NCBI GenBank assembly: GCA_030062745.1
Contig: CP099845.1
Span: 19,012,903-19,076,902 of the forward strand
Direction: 5' to 3'
From: Capitulum mitella
Lineage: Eukaryota > Arthropoda > Thecostraca > Pollicipedomorpha > Pollicipedidae
DNA length: 64,000 nt
Shown: one piece after another, positions 13,501-25,100 of the stretch
Numbering within the stretch: position 1 is the stretch's first letter
Layout of the letters: every line of letters begins with the position of its first letter
Position numbers and translations under genes: made by a program
Notes under the pieces: model-generated
Databases searched by the model: none
Seen by the model: the letters and a program-made list of their open reading frames with translations, nothing else
Told to the model about the DNA's origin: nothing

Positions 13501-16500
13501 TGGCAGTTCCCCTTTCTTCACGTCCCTGGCACCGCCCATGCTAACATTATACAAACACTGCAATACGATTTGTACTTCTTCAGCATAACTTGCCTAGCAG
13601 AAGCCAAAAAAGTGTTTTTAGATTTTTGTTCATCCAGTTTTGGAAAACCTAATCCCATTTTTGAAACCCTGTGAACGTCCATGATTTTTTCAAAATTTCA
13701 AATGTGTGTACGAATGGTAAAAGTCTCATCCATAATCTCTCGATTAATGTCAATGTCATCAAAATCGGTCCATAAACAACGGAGTTATAAGAAGTCCAAA
13801 AACGCCACCCATTTTGACATTTTTGTCCCCCTGTATCTACATCTTTCAAAATTTTGACAATGTATTTTTTTAAAGTGTAGTTTAAGTCACGGCAAATCGA
13901 CTGCCGTTTGTTGTGATGAAATCGGACGTGTAGTTCTCGAGATCTCAGGGGAGCCGAATCCGCCCCCCTGCCGGGAATCGGCCATACCGTCTAACCCTCC
14001 GAGAATAGGGTTAAGAGCTATATGTAAATTGAGTCTTGCGGTATACCCCGACATAGAGCTAACTTTGCAATAATCCAATGGTTTAAGACCGAAAACCTGA
14101 TCGATGTCTAGACCACAGGCTTAGTGCTATGGAACACCACTACCATATACAACATCAAATCATCGGTTCTGCGATTTGTTGCGCCAAAAGGCCTCCAGTA
14201 GCTTGCAGGCGGCAGAACAGCCCCGGTCCAACGTTCCTGTCAAGGCTGGGAGCCACCATGGTTTCGGTAACTACACTTTCAGTCAGTTAAATGAGTGACC
14301 ACACTTTCAATCAGCTAACCTCGCCAAGACAGGCAGAAACAACGGCACCTGCCTTACGTCAGTTTTCTCCACAGACTTCACAACACAGGAAAGGGTTGAA
14401 CTAAAGCAATCAACGTGTCCAAAGGCTTTTGCAATTACACGCAATTATAAACAAGATAGTAGAAATAAGTACTGATAAATGCGGAAAGTACCAGACGAAG
14501 GTCCGAGGCCCCGAACCCCAATGGATCGGTACGTTTTTCTTTGTTCCTGTTTCCGTTTTTTTCAGTGCGCCACCTGTCCAAAGGGCTGTACCACCGTAAT
14601 AATGTTCTGAACTATGACAGCTAAGCTGTATGTTGCAATCTTATAAAGCCAATTTGTAATATACAATAAATATCAAAACTTTACTCTAACGAAGGTTCAA
14701 TGTCATTTCTATGGTTTTCTGTGTGTCCTATTGGCCATGTCCTTACACTTGCTGCGTGAAGATATATTTCCTGAGGCGTCTAGATATATATTTTTAAGAA
14801 AAATGAGTAGTGAAAACGATATTTCGCGAAACCTTTCAAAGCAGCCGAAAGTTTTTATCGAAGGTGTCTCGTACCATTTAAGCCGCATTCAATAGCGGCC
14901 ACTTCACCGCCCGTCGACATGGAAACAAAGAAGAGCAAACCCGCGGTGATCCTGTGCCTCCGTGGCTCAGAACAACAGCCTGCCACGGGGCGGACACTAT
15001 CCCGAACGGTCTGTCCGCCGACCTGTGGGCCGCGGCCGCGCCCGCGCACTACCAGCCGCATGCCATTGAACGCCGGTATCATCGGCGGCACGATAGGTGG
15101 CGAGCCGCTGATAACGGACCTCCCGTCTTGGGCCGAAACAGCCATTTTATGGGCGCCCTACAGGGGTACCAGATCAGGGTACATTCGGCAAGTTCCACCA
15201 GTGGGCGGAAATACCCATGGCGGCTTTTGCTGGTGGACGGGAAAAAAATCGAATATCTAACGAGTGCAAGTCAGCACTACTCATGCTCTGTGGAACAGAT
15301 GACGCAAGAATCTGGATGACAGCAAGAAAGTGACGGCATATAAATGAACGGGAACAGGATGCACTGGCAACATAGTCCAAGACTTTTTGTATTCTTATCG
15401 TTGCGTCACTTCCAAAATTTTGTACCCGGAATAGGTAATGAAACCACTTTTCTATCCATGTACTGGGAGGCAAATTTGTTTTCCCCTCCCTATCCAGGGG
15501 ACTACCGGTCCGATGCTGAAGATTTAAACAACAATCTGCAATGCATCATCCTAAAGCTCCGGATATTCCCCATGTGTTGGTACGTTCTTGATGGCCTTAC
15601 AAAAATCTGAGAATTATCTATCGACCGCTACAAAACAATAGTGATCGAGATATGGAACAGGCAGCATCAAATGAACTCACTTTGAACATGACTTGAACAT
15701 TTTGAACATGATGAACAATATTTTCGCAGCAGGCAGCCTGAGGTCAACCTAGGTGACAAGGTTAAATTGACCTATGATTTGACATTTCAGCTTTCAAATG
15801 TAACTGCCGCAGCGTTTCATGATACACTAAAACATCAAATTTTTCGATGCATTTCAATACATTTGCCAGATTTATCCCACAAAGGGGTAAATCGGCACTG
15901 TGCAAGGATAGCAAATGACCGATGTTGACATCACATGAGGTCACGTGCGACTTGCGCTATCTGACACCTGGTCGTTGTGTCATCCCTGATGAGCTTTTCG
16001 CAAGTCACATCACGAGGGAAAGACAGCAACGTCCTTACAGTACCTGAAAAAAACAGTCTGTGATTTGCCTTATGACGTCATGCGACCTGACCTATGGGGA
16101 CCTGGTCAGTTAGTTTTCGTAAAAAGGGCCTGCACTACCGCAGCGTGGGTACGATCTCCTACCCATTCCAAAACCTGATGACACAGAGAGATGAAACAAA
16201 AAGCAGCGTTTAGGCTGGTTTTTCTTCACGATAACCTTGCAGGTGACCTCAAACGTTATGTCAGTGGATTCCGGTTTCTATTGGACCCCATGGGAGACAC
16301 CCTGCAGGGGGTTTCTGAGGTGCCCAGGTCGACTGTTTGCGATTGTTTCCTGTCTGACGATAAACTGGGACTGAAATTACTGGAACCGCGCAAACGAGCA
16401 CGTCGATAGCCTGGTGGCCCTCTCGAGGTCAATATCAGGTCAAAGGAGGCCAGTGACCTCAGCTGATTAATGTCACCTTGGTTGGCCCTGACACAAGTTA

Positions 16501-19500
16501 GAACATCAGTGCCGACGTCACTCGTGCCACGGTGAAGCCCATACATAAAACTGTTACAACTGAGTACCTTAAACTGCGAAACGCGTGTGACAACAATGTT
16601 ACGAGAACAACCGTTTCCGTATCATTATCTGGACATGGCATACCCAAAAGAAGGATGTCATAAGCCATTGACCTGTCATGGCATGTCATGGTATAGGCCG
16701 CAAATCTCCCAAGCGTACCAAAATGCTCCGAACTCAACTATAAGACATTTAGCGATCGAAACAACTTTTTATGTTGTTTGGTATGAAAATGAAAATTTTT
16801 ATGTTGTTTCGTATGTTGTTTCGCATGAAGTTGTTTCATACTTTCGTAAACGTATGAAACAACTTTTCATGCAACTTTTGGGCAACTTGCGGAAAATATT
16901 GCGGAGATGTACTAACTCCCAACGTACTGGCGAAAGTTCAAGTTTCAGGTATTAAAACCGGATACCAGTCTCCACCGCATATGGGATGGGCTAATCACTG
17001 GCCATCATTTACAGCTACAAAGCGAAGACGAATCCGGCTTGAGATCACACCAACTCGAGTTAGACCAAGGAACGGGATGACGCCCATAAGCATACGACGA
17101 AAAGGACAAAGCAATTCGCCGAGCGTCGACCACAGCAATGATGCTGCGACCACGAAGTACCTCGCTCTGGGCTAGACTTTCATTGCAGCCATTATGATGC
17201 TCCCACATCGGCTCGTTTTTAGCGACCAGTTTGTGCCACATCTTTCATGCCAACAAATATAGTCTGGGCTCGTGATCTGCACTCGGCGCGAAACAGCCGC
17301 GTCGCATTTCTGCCCAGCTGGCTCGTGCACTTTCTCATCGTCACTGATGGTTATGAACAGTTTCAACCTGCCGGTTACGTCCGGTTTCAATGACCGTCGA
17401 ATGCGCATGTTATCTGTCGGAACTAAATGTAACGCAAAAAAAAACAATATTTCAATAATACCTCGCAGCACATGTATAGTGCGAACATACCATCGTGACT
17501 CAAATACATTTTCCTTGCTTTACGGACAGAATCAATTTGCAAATTCAATGCTTCCATTACTACCAGCACAAATGAATTGCGAACACATGAGGAAAAAAAC
17601 GAAAGTCCTGCCGAGGAGAAATCATAACAGAAAAATACATAAAATATATCAGTTTCCAAGTTCACACGGCAACCGAACAAGGCGACATCTATAGAGGGCG
17701 CGGCAACTAACGAAAACCCCCGAGGCATCAAATGTTTCACCACATTGGCTTCAAAACATTAATGCCTGTTGCACCCAAATGATAAAGCAATGTGCTGTTT
17801 TAAAGCAGCTTTTCAGTCCAATGCCACGCAGTAATGCCATAAGGTGCATTTGCACAATGTTATCAAGGTTCCAACGACGGGTCAAGACGCAATGCAAATG
17901 CCACATTTCCACACTGCATGAAGTGAAAGTCAACAGCCACGCTACCCAAAACAGACGCCACTGCTGTGGGCGACTATACCTGGTCGAACAAAGCAATAGC
18001 GCCCTGTATTAAACAGGCCTCAAAGCAATACCTGGTTCATGACGGCATCGCCATTTATTGCAATAATGCAACGAAACAGCATCTCCGACCGATATCTTGA
18101 TAAGTGCTTCGGTATGTTTAATGTCAGCGTTGACGAAATTATAGCAACTTTTGCTTTCATTTCAAAACCATTTTCAAACCCTTTCAAGTCGTCTAGGGAA
18201 GCATTTAACGAATAAATATGCTCGGTCCATGACAAATTGAGAATTTTCATGTAGTAGAACACACAAGAACGGGTACAAGAGGTTATATGAAACAACACAC
18301 AACCCCCCTCCAAAAAAAAAACCTGAACTGTATGCAGATCACGTATCAACATCCATTCCAGCCATTGGTTTTGGCAGCAATACTGACAGCAAGAAACAAG
18401 GAAAGCTGCCTCTTGGAAGGCTTAACAGGCTTAAAGACTGAGGCTAAGCTAGTATGAGTCTTTCATGCCACTCCACCTTCCCGAGGAAGATTTGGAGTCA
18501 ACATGCAAGTTGGTGTCACCTGATATTGAGCCATGTACTGAATCCACCCAGAGCTAGTCATCAGCTCAACAACAAAGGTATCGAGAAATGTCCTCTCTCC
18601 CGAAGAAAATTTTACCGGCCACATCATCAGTTTGCACAAAGGGTTTCATTACAACCTGTTCTGATGTTGCCTGGAGCACTGCAATCTAGTCTGGTGCGGA
18701 AGTCTAAATTCCTGGACTATACTGTTTTGGATCCTCCTGCACAAGAAATGTCTGCTTTTAAATTCCGGATAAATTTTACCAGCATTTTCAACTGCCAGGA
18801 TGTTTGCCACATCACAATCTTTCATACCAGAAGTCAGGTCAAAATATCAGTGTTAACTGGGCTTAACCATGACTACTCAGTCTTGGGGACAATGATCTGG
18901 CAACCGCACTATGACATCCACCACCAGGTGTGGATCCAAAGAGGGGGGGGGGGCGACGGGAACAATGCCCCCGAGGCCTGAGAAGGGACCCGGCTCACAC
19001 TGAAAATGGCCCCCAAGGGGGCCCCATATGAGATTCACGGGGCCTCTGTGAAAACCTGACAAGTTCCTGATGCAGTCAGGTGGGCTTCTGGGAGGGTTAG
19101 ATGACTCCTGAGATGCATAAAATGGACCCTGAAGCTTCCAAAGGGCCCCTGAGACCACAACGGGGCCTCAACAAGAAAGAGCGACCATGAGACCACTAGA
19201 AGGGTCAAAGGGCTTCCGAGACGGCTAAGATAAGGACTGAGTGCCTAGGACGGCATAGGCATAGGCATGAAACTCCGAATGGGTTTCATGGGCCTGTGTG
19301 AAAAGCTGAAGATTCTTGATGCAGCCAGACGGCCTCTGGGAGGCTTAATGAGTCCTTGAGATGGCAAGATGGCCCCTAAGATGGATAGAACGACCTATGA
19401 AACTCCCCAATGGGATCTTGCAACTGCATGAAGGGTCCCTTCATGGCAAACTTTGGCGGGCTCAGGACCCCTGGGACCGCCAAAAAAGTCGGAGGGCCCC

Positions 19501-22500
19501 AGCTACGGCAAAGACGATAAGTGGGCCTCTGGGACGGTATGGAAGTCCTCTACGACCAGAGTGCCCTCGAGTGTGTTTGGCGGACTCTTGGCACAAAAAA
19601 AGGTCCCCCTGACACTGCCAATGAGGCTCCTGAAGCACCAACAATGGCTCCTGATACGGCAGGAGGGGTCCTTAGACTGCCACAAATATCTCGTGTAACA
19701 GAAGACCTCTGATACAGCCCTGGATACCGCCAGAGACGTTTAGAGGGCCTATGATACTGCACAGGAGTCATGAAATCGCCAAAAGGTCTTTTGTGACTGC
19801 CACAGGGACCCTGAGATGGCCAAATTATTCCCCAGAGATGAAAATAAGGGTGCACAGGACAACAGGGGACCTCCTCAGACTGCTAATAAGGGCCTCTGAG
19901 ACTGCTAACTAGCAGTCTCTTGCAACAGGAGCCCCCGAGACCACCAGAGGGGCCCCTGAAACTAACGAATCTTAAGACTTCCAGACAGTTCCTGAAACGG
20001 CCACATGACCTACATGGTTGCCACAGGTGCCTCTGTCATGGCAGAGAAACATGAAGAGATCCCTTGTTACTGTCCGAGGGGCTCCTTTGACGGTAAAAGT
20101 GCCCCATGAACGACAGGAGGGAGCCCGAGATGGCTGAAACGGCCATATGGATCCCTGCCCTGAAATTGCCAAAGAGACTCCTGAGACGTCTCGAAGGACA
20201 CGTGAAACTGGAAAAGGAACCTGAGAACATTACAGGGTCCTGACAAGGCCCCAGCCCACCATCATTGTTCCTGTGATTACAAAAGGGGACCTAACCTCAG
20301 TTAGCAAAGTCTCCAGAAACTTGTAGGGTGCAGATGAGCTCCTGGTCCAGATACACAAACGACATTTCAAATACAGGGAATGACGCAGCCGCCTAAAATC
20401 CCGCCATTTTGTCACATCTCGGCCTCTCTGTACGACAACAAAACACAAAATGTTCGCAAATAAGGTGATGACCTTGAATCTTTTTGGTTACTTTCTATGG
20501 AAAAAAGCACAAAATGAATAAATGAATAAAATACTTGCCCCAGTTCTGCATATATCAGTGGTTTTTACTGTGTCTCAAAAGCAAAAAAATGGGTACCTAG
20601 CTGGGAGGAGGACTTCACTAACCATTCGGCCCGCTTGGCAAAACCCTGGATCAGTCTCTGCCTACCAAAGCATATTTTACCATTAATTATGATCAGTCAT
20701 GCATTTTGCAGGCATGCAACCAAAGAACGCTTCAACATCACGAATATAACCACTTTTTAAGGACAAAAATTGTCCTTTGCCAAGAAATGGGCCATTCAAG
20801 GAACGAGTTACCTTTAAAACATTACCATACAATACTTAAATCATTGGTCTATCAAACTATCCTGTACCAGCCCAAAATTTCTTCCAAAGTGTGCCATTCT
20901 TCCAAAGAGTATAAAAGCATATTGTGAATCACCATGACAGATTTGCACAGGGCTATAGAAGGGACAATAGTTTGTTTTTCAAAAGGCCATTTCCTTTAAG
21001 CACCCAAATAACTTTGTCGCCTGGATTCAAATGGGATTCATCCTATGGCCTATTTTTCTGCCAACATAAACTGATGTTTAGAAGAAAAGTAAATTGTAGC
21101 TACATGTGTTTTTCTGCTTTGAATGAGCAGCTGTAATTGAGGTGTTTAAAGGAAATGGTCTTTTGAAAAAATGAACTATAATTTTGTCTGTTGAATAATC
21201 CTTCATCGTATCAAATACTAAAAAAACTGCCAATTATTTAAAAATGTCAAGATTTTTATGCCTACCCACTCAACATGTCTCTTAAATGCCAATTCGTAAA
21301 CATTCATGGCACATCCCTAATTAGACTATTTTTGGCAGAATGTTCCTCATTTATCATTTGGCATCTAATGGAGTTGTATGATGACCAGGTTGTGGTTTTA
21401 TTCACAACCAGTTTCCTATTCATAACATTTTTGCATAATGAACTCCCTAAAATGCACATGATGTGGAAAGTGTCACTGTCCATATAATACCCAAACTTAA
21501 ATCCCCAGTTTTTTGGTGGGCCAACTAGCATGAAATCCAAGTATGAAAAATCCAAAGCCTGCCTGCAACACATTGGGATAATTGCCAAAACCCCTTCTGT
21601 CATTTTCAAGTAATCTGGTTTTGATCAGTTGCCATTTTCACTGTCACAAATATCTGAGTCATCCTGTATGTGACTATAACATTATCCACAAGCATTTTGG
21701 ATGATGGTATACATGTCCAACATGGGTCATCCTAAGCATGTCAACTCTGCAGGTTTTCACCAGGTTTTGTTTGATATTATTTATTTGCATCAATTTAAAG
21801 CTAAGTCAGGAGTTTCACTGTATGGGATATTCATGGAATAGAATGGGGACTGACTGACTTGAAGGCTGCAGTAAATAGTAATTAGAAAAAAACTACTGAC
21901 TTGTTGCCAATGAGTCATTACCAAGCCATTAATGAATAGATACATATTGCTATAAGCAAATGCGAATCATAAATTCTCAGTAAATCTCAGACTCAGAGTT
22001 CATTGAGTCAAGCAGCAAATTAAGCACAAGTCTGACTGCCAGCTGATTTGATGTCCATCAAGGCCACTTCATTGATGCAAGATATTAGACTCCAGATTAA
22101 CTCAGTATGAGTGAATGCACTGGTATGACTGAATATGATGACAGGACAGTATGGGTGCAGTTAGGAAATGATGGGTAAATATATATGCCAGCAAAGACAA
22201 TCAACTCAAACACTGCATGACTGGTATTTTGAAAACAGACATTTTTCCAGGACTTCAGCATTACTACATCACTGGTGACAATTATGTGCACTACCTGTAT
22301 CATGAGGAGAGAATGTAATAACAGCCCTAATGCTAAAAACACAATATGGATAGGTATGTCTAACAGCCTCCAGTAAAAGAATATAGAGCATGCAAAATTT
22401 CTCTTACACTGTTACATTTTTAATCACATGCATTTTATACACTAATTCAAAGTTCTTAACTTTTCATACCTCACACACAACAATCTGCAATGTAGGACTT

Positions 22501-22656
22501 GTCCATGCAGCTCCGCACCTGTCTAATGGTTGTAAAACGAGTAACCCTGAAAATTAGCTTACCATCCACTCCATCCACTCCCTCTGCAAGAACTTCTTTG
22601 GCAATGTTGGAAATCTGGCCCTTGATGCTGCTAAAGCTTTCCCCAAACCAAGACAT
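7514..22656 (-). CDS. TRIP11: GMAP-210/TRIP11-like golgin, first two exons
   Basis: Two exons on the minus strand join in frame: exon 1 at 22563-22656 and exon 2 at 7514-7590. Exon 1 encodes MSWFGESFSSIKGQ followed by ISNIAKEVLAEGVDG. This matches the start of GMAP-210 golgins, where the extreme N-terminus is an amphipathic lipid-packing sensor that binds curved Golgi vesicles. Exon 2 encodes the heptad-like HEAQLKLAQEKIKTLEG, the expected start of the long coiled coil. Exon 1 ends in phase 1 and exon 2 resumes with the two missing bases (G|AC, Asp). Known members of the family tether vesicles at the cis-Golgi. The remaining exons were not found and probably lie left of the window. The family call rests on about 55 residues, so another coiled-coil Golgi protein is possible. 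Confidence 0.6.
7591..10742. other. Golgin intron 1, right of exon 2
   Basis: Non-coding. From about 7980 to 8090 the phrase aggactcacgaaa, or a close variant, recurs several times. A short (TATG)n patch lies at 9055-9095. No transposase-like or other protein signal was recognised. Confidence 0.5.
10743..12037. mobile_element. TTAA-flanked piggyBac-like MITE, family 2
   Basis: The left end reads TTAA then CCTTCGCCC; the right end is its reverse complement, GGGCGAAGG then TTAA. A TTAA target with inverted ends starting CC is the hallmark of piggyBac-superfamily insertions. The 1.3-kb interior has no transposase frame, so this is a non-autonomous copy. Sub-terminal G-rich (10768-10782) and C-rich (11985-11995) tracts resemble those of the larger family in this window, and AGGTCA-type words occur inside. 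Confidence 0.65.
12038..12807. other. Non-coding, no recognised feature
   Basis: Intronic sequence of the minus-strand golgin between two MITEs. No exon or repeat recognised. Confidence 0.5.
12808..14014 (-). mobile_element. TTAA-flanked piggyBac-like MITE, family 1, copy A
   Basis: This copy is the reverse complement of the element at 35644-36864. Its ends are TTAA (12808-12811) and GAATAGGG-TTAA (14003-14014). The whole interior aligns by eye, including phrases such as taactccgttgtttatgg (complement near 13785) and gagatctcgagaacta. A roughly 30-bp segment (gagctatgacc...gtcagtgc) is duplicated at 13277-13330 and single in the other copy. There is no transposase coding capacity. The 12808 end is more diverged than the 14014 end. 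Confidence 0.7.
14015..16822. other. Non-coding, AGGTCA-rich stretches
   Basis: No exon recognised. TGACCT/AGGTCA words are frequent at 15730-16110 and 16240-16500, often in loose tandem. The locally GC-rich patch at 14880-15140 contains open frames on both strands with no recognisable protein. Confidence 0.45.
16823..16871. repeat. Inverted repeat / hairpin
   Basis: aagttgtttcatac at 16828-16841 pairs perfectly with gtatgaaacaactt at 16852-16865 across a 10-base loop. Pairing resumes outside a two-base bulge (gcatg with catgc). The flanks repeat tatgttgtttcgtatg, so the hairpin sits in a small patch of direct and inverted copies of one word. Confidence 0.75.
16872..18929. other. Non-coding, no recognised gene
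   Basis: Open frames of up to 175 codons (18454-18981, plus) have no recognisable domain and run into the adjoining repeat. Treated as intron 1 of the golgin. Confidence 0.45.
18930..20668 (+). repeat. Long degenerate GC-rich interspersed repeat, copy A
   Basis: After a run of G at 18942-18952, the block is built of loose units of about 20-40 bases on the pattern gggcccctgagacngcca. The final 400 bases are unique to the family: cgccattttgtcacatctcggcc, then acaacaaaacacaaaatg, ending near tggatcagtctctgcc. The same order of phrases, including ctgtgaaaacctgac and ttgatgcag, occurs in copy B at 31495-33491, so this is one mobile or duplicated sequence and not two independent simple repeats. 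Confidence 0.7.
20669..22562. other. Golgin intron 1, near exon 1
   Basis: AT-rich intronic sequence. No exon, repeat or RNA gene recognised. Confidence 0.5.
22563..22656 (-). CDS. TRIP11: Golgin exon 1 (start codon, ALPS-like helix)
   Basis: The chosen ATG (complement of 22654-22656) begins MSWFG, where similarity to invertebrate GMAP-210 starts. The frame stays open to an earlier ATG-like codon at 22707, but that extension has no similarity. The donor is GATG|GTAAGC. The 94 nt give 31 codons plus one base. The Ser/Gly/Thr-rich amphipathic pattern with sparse charge suits a lipid-packing sensor. Confidence 0.65.
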
Positions 22657-23183
22657 AATGGCAGATGGCAGCAAGTTCCTCTTAAAATCGCGACAACCTT
22701 GCAGCAACCAGCGAACTACTACAGCTTGTGCTTTACTACAGCAATATTTAGGGAATAAATATTGTTGAAACGCATTACAAATTCCCTTTAGCCTAGAAAA
22801 CTGTGCCTACGAATACATGGGCGGTCATTACCCCACGTCATCAAAACTCATCGCTATTTTGTATCTGATACGTCGTGGATGTCGCGAAACTCTTAAGGGC
22901 TACCAATTCCATAATTTCCTTTCAGGCAATAAATCTAGGGCCTGTGAAGGCAAATGGGCGTCTGTCACGACCCTTGTGGTGTAGAATCTTAATGCAGTTT
23001 CAGAAGGGAGCACAATTTATTCCATTTCATGGTGTACCAAACGAGACCTTTGGAAAGTTAGAGCCTTAAAAGATCTTAGAAAGCCTAAGAAAGTCTTAGA
23101 GCCGAAAGTTTGGCAGGACTTTCCAGAAGTGGTGGCACGCTTGACGGGGTTGTGCACTGCGCAAATCTCGCCAGATACGAACC
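22657..23183. promoter_or_regulatory. Shared divergent promoter region
   Basis: The 527 bp between the two start codons must hold the promoters and 5' untranslated regions of both the golgin (minus) and TRAPPC4 (plus). No TATA box stands out. A CACGTCA word at 22834-22840 resembles a CRE/E-box-type site. The assignment follows from gene order only. Confidence 0.5.
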
Positions 23184-23358
23184 ATGACAATTTACAGCAT
23201 ATATGTGTTGTCCAAATCTGGTGGCCTAATCTTTAATTGTGATCAAAACATGCCGAAAATTGAACTGGAGAAAACATTCAGCTATCCCATTCCGTACAAG
23301 CTAGCGTATGAGAATAATCGTGTTGTGGTCTCATTTGGCCAGAGCGATGGGATCAAAG
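23184..23358 (+). CDS. TRAPPC4: TRAPPC4 exon 1
   Basis: Starts at the ATG in gaaccATGaca and ends AAAG|gttcgt in phase 1. The donor is a weak GT but gives the exact Val codon needed with exon 2. Confidence 0.93.
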
Positions 23359-25100
23359 GTTCGTTGTTCTTCATCCTCGTCCTGGGCTTAACTAAACTTC
23401 GTATGACAGTGTCTGAGGCATGTGGTCATTGGTCATTGGCCATCACTTAACTGAGGTCAGTTGAGCATGTAGTCAGCATAGTCACAGGAGGCATGTGGAT
23501 TTTATTCTGGGTGTTATTCAGTTATGTAGATGTATTAAACCATTTTCCTTGATCCATGTTGCAGTTGAAAGTGTACTTGTACTTTGTATTAGGTCAGTGA
23601 ATTTTCCCCTAACAAAATGCCAGTACTGATAACATCTGCATCTTTCAGTTGGTCACTCTTTGATGGCCATCAATGGGATACAAGTTACAGGGAAGCAGCT
23701 GGATGATGGTCGAGATGTTTTCAAGGTGTGTATTGCATATTTGGTTCATGTTTGCCAGATTTGTCCAACCTTCTGCTGTAGGATGGTTAATATTAAGTTA
23801 TGTCCCATACACATGAAAGGGTTTACTGAAATGTGATTTGAAAAGGCAAACTGAATGTTAATATCATGATTTTTGAAGGCATTGCATATGTATTTCCACA
23901 TATATTGTAATTTATGGGTTATTCCATTGTTTCTGAACATAGCTTGTTTTATTTGTCAATGCTGTAGAGCAGTGTTGGAAACCTGGTTTTTCTTGCTGGT
24001 GTCAGAGTACAAATTCTCCTTTGGAGTATAAAATGCAATGCATTTATGTGAGAAATATGGACTAACTAGGTGCTTTGCAAACATATGTGGCCAGCAGGGG
24101 CAGATCCAGTGGCTGTATTTTGGGGGACAAACCAGTTTCATGGTATAGGGTAGGTCAACAGTCATTGACTGTGTACTTCAGCGGCCAAGTATGGAAACCA
24201 TCAGCCGAGAAGGGGGATGCTGGGCACTTTCATACTCTGGTTGAGTATGAATTCCCATGTCTTTTGGGGGGACAAATGGCCATTTTGAAATGCAAAACTT
24301 CTCTTGGTGTATAAATTTTTTGGTGCTCCTTGGCACCAGAAAATGATGGTTTTCTGACACTGCTGTAGAGTATATAGCAAGCTCTTTTGAAATACACCTA
24401 TGTAAATGTCAATCAGGGAAATTGTATTTCCCAGCCTTGCAGCATGTGGTGTAATGCATTGCATGTTTGTTTTCATCTCAGCTGCAGGAAGCATCCATGA
24501 TGTTGGAAGAAGCATTGATGTGTGCATTATATGCATGCAGTGATTTATAGAAAGCAGTGCAGTTTTTGATGTACAAAGTGGTGTCCTTTGTATTACTAGA
24601 AGTTAATCTGGCATTTTCTCAGACTGCACACTGTCTCATGCAAGCCACAGCTTCTAGTCTAAAACACTTCTCATTCTTCACCACTTTCCAACACACAGGT
24701 ACTAGAAGACCCAGAGCAGTATCCCATCAGCCTCAAGTTTGGCTGGCCGCGTCTATCCACCAACGAGAAGATCTTCCTGGCTAGCATGTTCTACCCCCTG
24801 TTCGCCATCGCCAGCCAGCTGAGTCCCGAGCCGCGCAGCTCCGGCATCGAGGTGCTGGAGACGGCCTCGTACAAGCTGCACTGCTTCCAGACGCTGACCG
24901 GCGTCAAGTTCCTGGCCGTCACTGACCCTCGCCAGACGGGTGTCGACGCGCTGCTTCGCCGCCTCCACGAGCTGTACGCCGACTTCGCGCTGAAGAACCC
25001 CTTCTATTCTCTGGAGATGCCCATCCGGTGCGAACTGTTCGACACGCACGTGCGCGGCGCGCTGGAGCAGGCGGAGCGGCTGGGCGTGGCCAACGTCTGA
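23184..25100 (+). CDS. TRAPPC4: TRAPPC4 (synbindin), TRAPP subunit, 3 exons
   Basis: Exons 23184-23358, 23649-23725 and 24699-25100 splice in frame (phases 1 and 0) into 217 residues, close to the 219 of the human protein. Exon 1 has the longin-like start [17 protein letters not shown], then EKTFSYP and [11 protein letters not shown]. Exon 2 gives [16 protein letters not shown]. Exon 3 carries [36 protein letters not shown] and [15 protein letters not shown], then stops at TGA. In known organisms this core subunit helps the TRAPP complexes activate Rab1 and tether vesicles at the Golgi. The gene looks complete and intact. Exon 3 is far more GC-rich than exons 1 and 2. Confidence 0.95.
23649..23725 (+). 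CDS. TRAPPC4: TRAPPC4 exon 2
   Basis: Acceptor atctttcag before 23649; donor AAG|gtgtgt after 23725. The 77 nt complete the split Val and end in phase 0. The peptide [10 protein letters not shown] corresponds to the AINGMDVNGR loop of the human protein. Confidence 0.92.
24699..25100 (+). CDS. TRAPPC4: TRAPPC4 exon 3 with stop
   Basis: Acceptor ccaacacacag before 24699. 133 codons and a TGA stop at 25098-25100. This exon holds most of the conserved sequence of the family. Confidence 0.95.
   Translation, partial: VLEDPEQYPISLKFGWPRLSTNEKIFLASMFYPLFAIASQLSPEPRSSGIEVLETASYKLHCFQTLTGVKFLAVTDPRQTGVDALLRRLHELYADFALKNPFYSLEMPIRCELFDTHVRGALEQAERLGVANV

Noticed and set aside
13649-13849. Similar frames in the two MITE copies (also 35818-36030) sharing VDTGGQKCQN and TSYNSVVYGPI
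   Set aside because: The DNA of the two copies is alike throughout, including outside the frames, so shared peptides are expected without coding. The frames are short and end at different points.
18454-18981. 175-codon plus-strand frame
   Set aside because: No recognised similarity; its end lies in the interspersed repeat.
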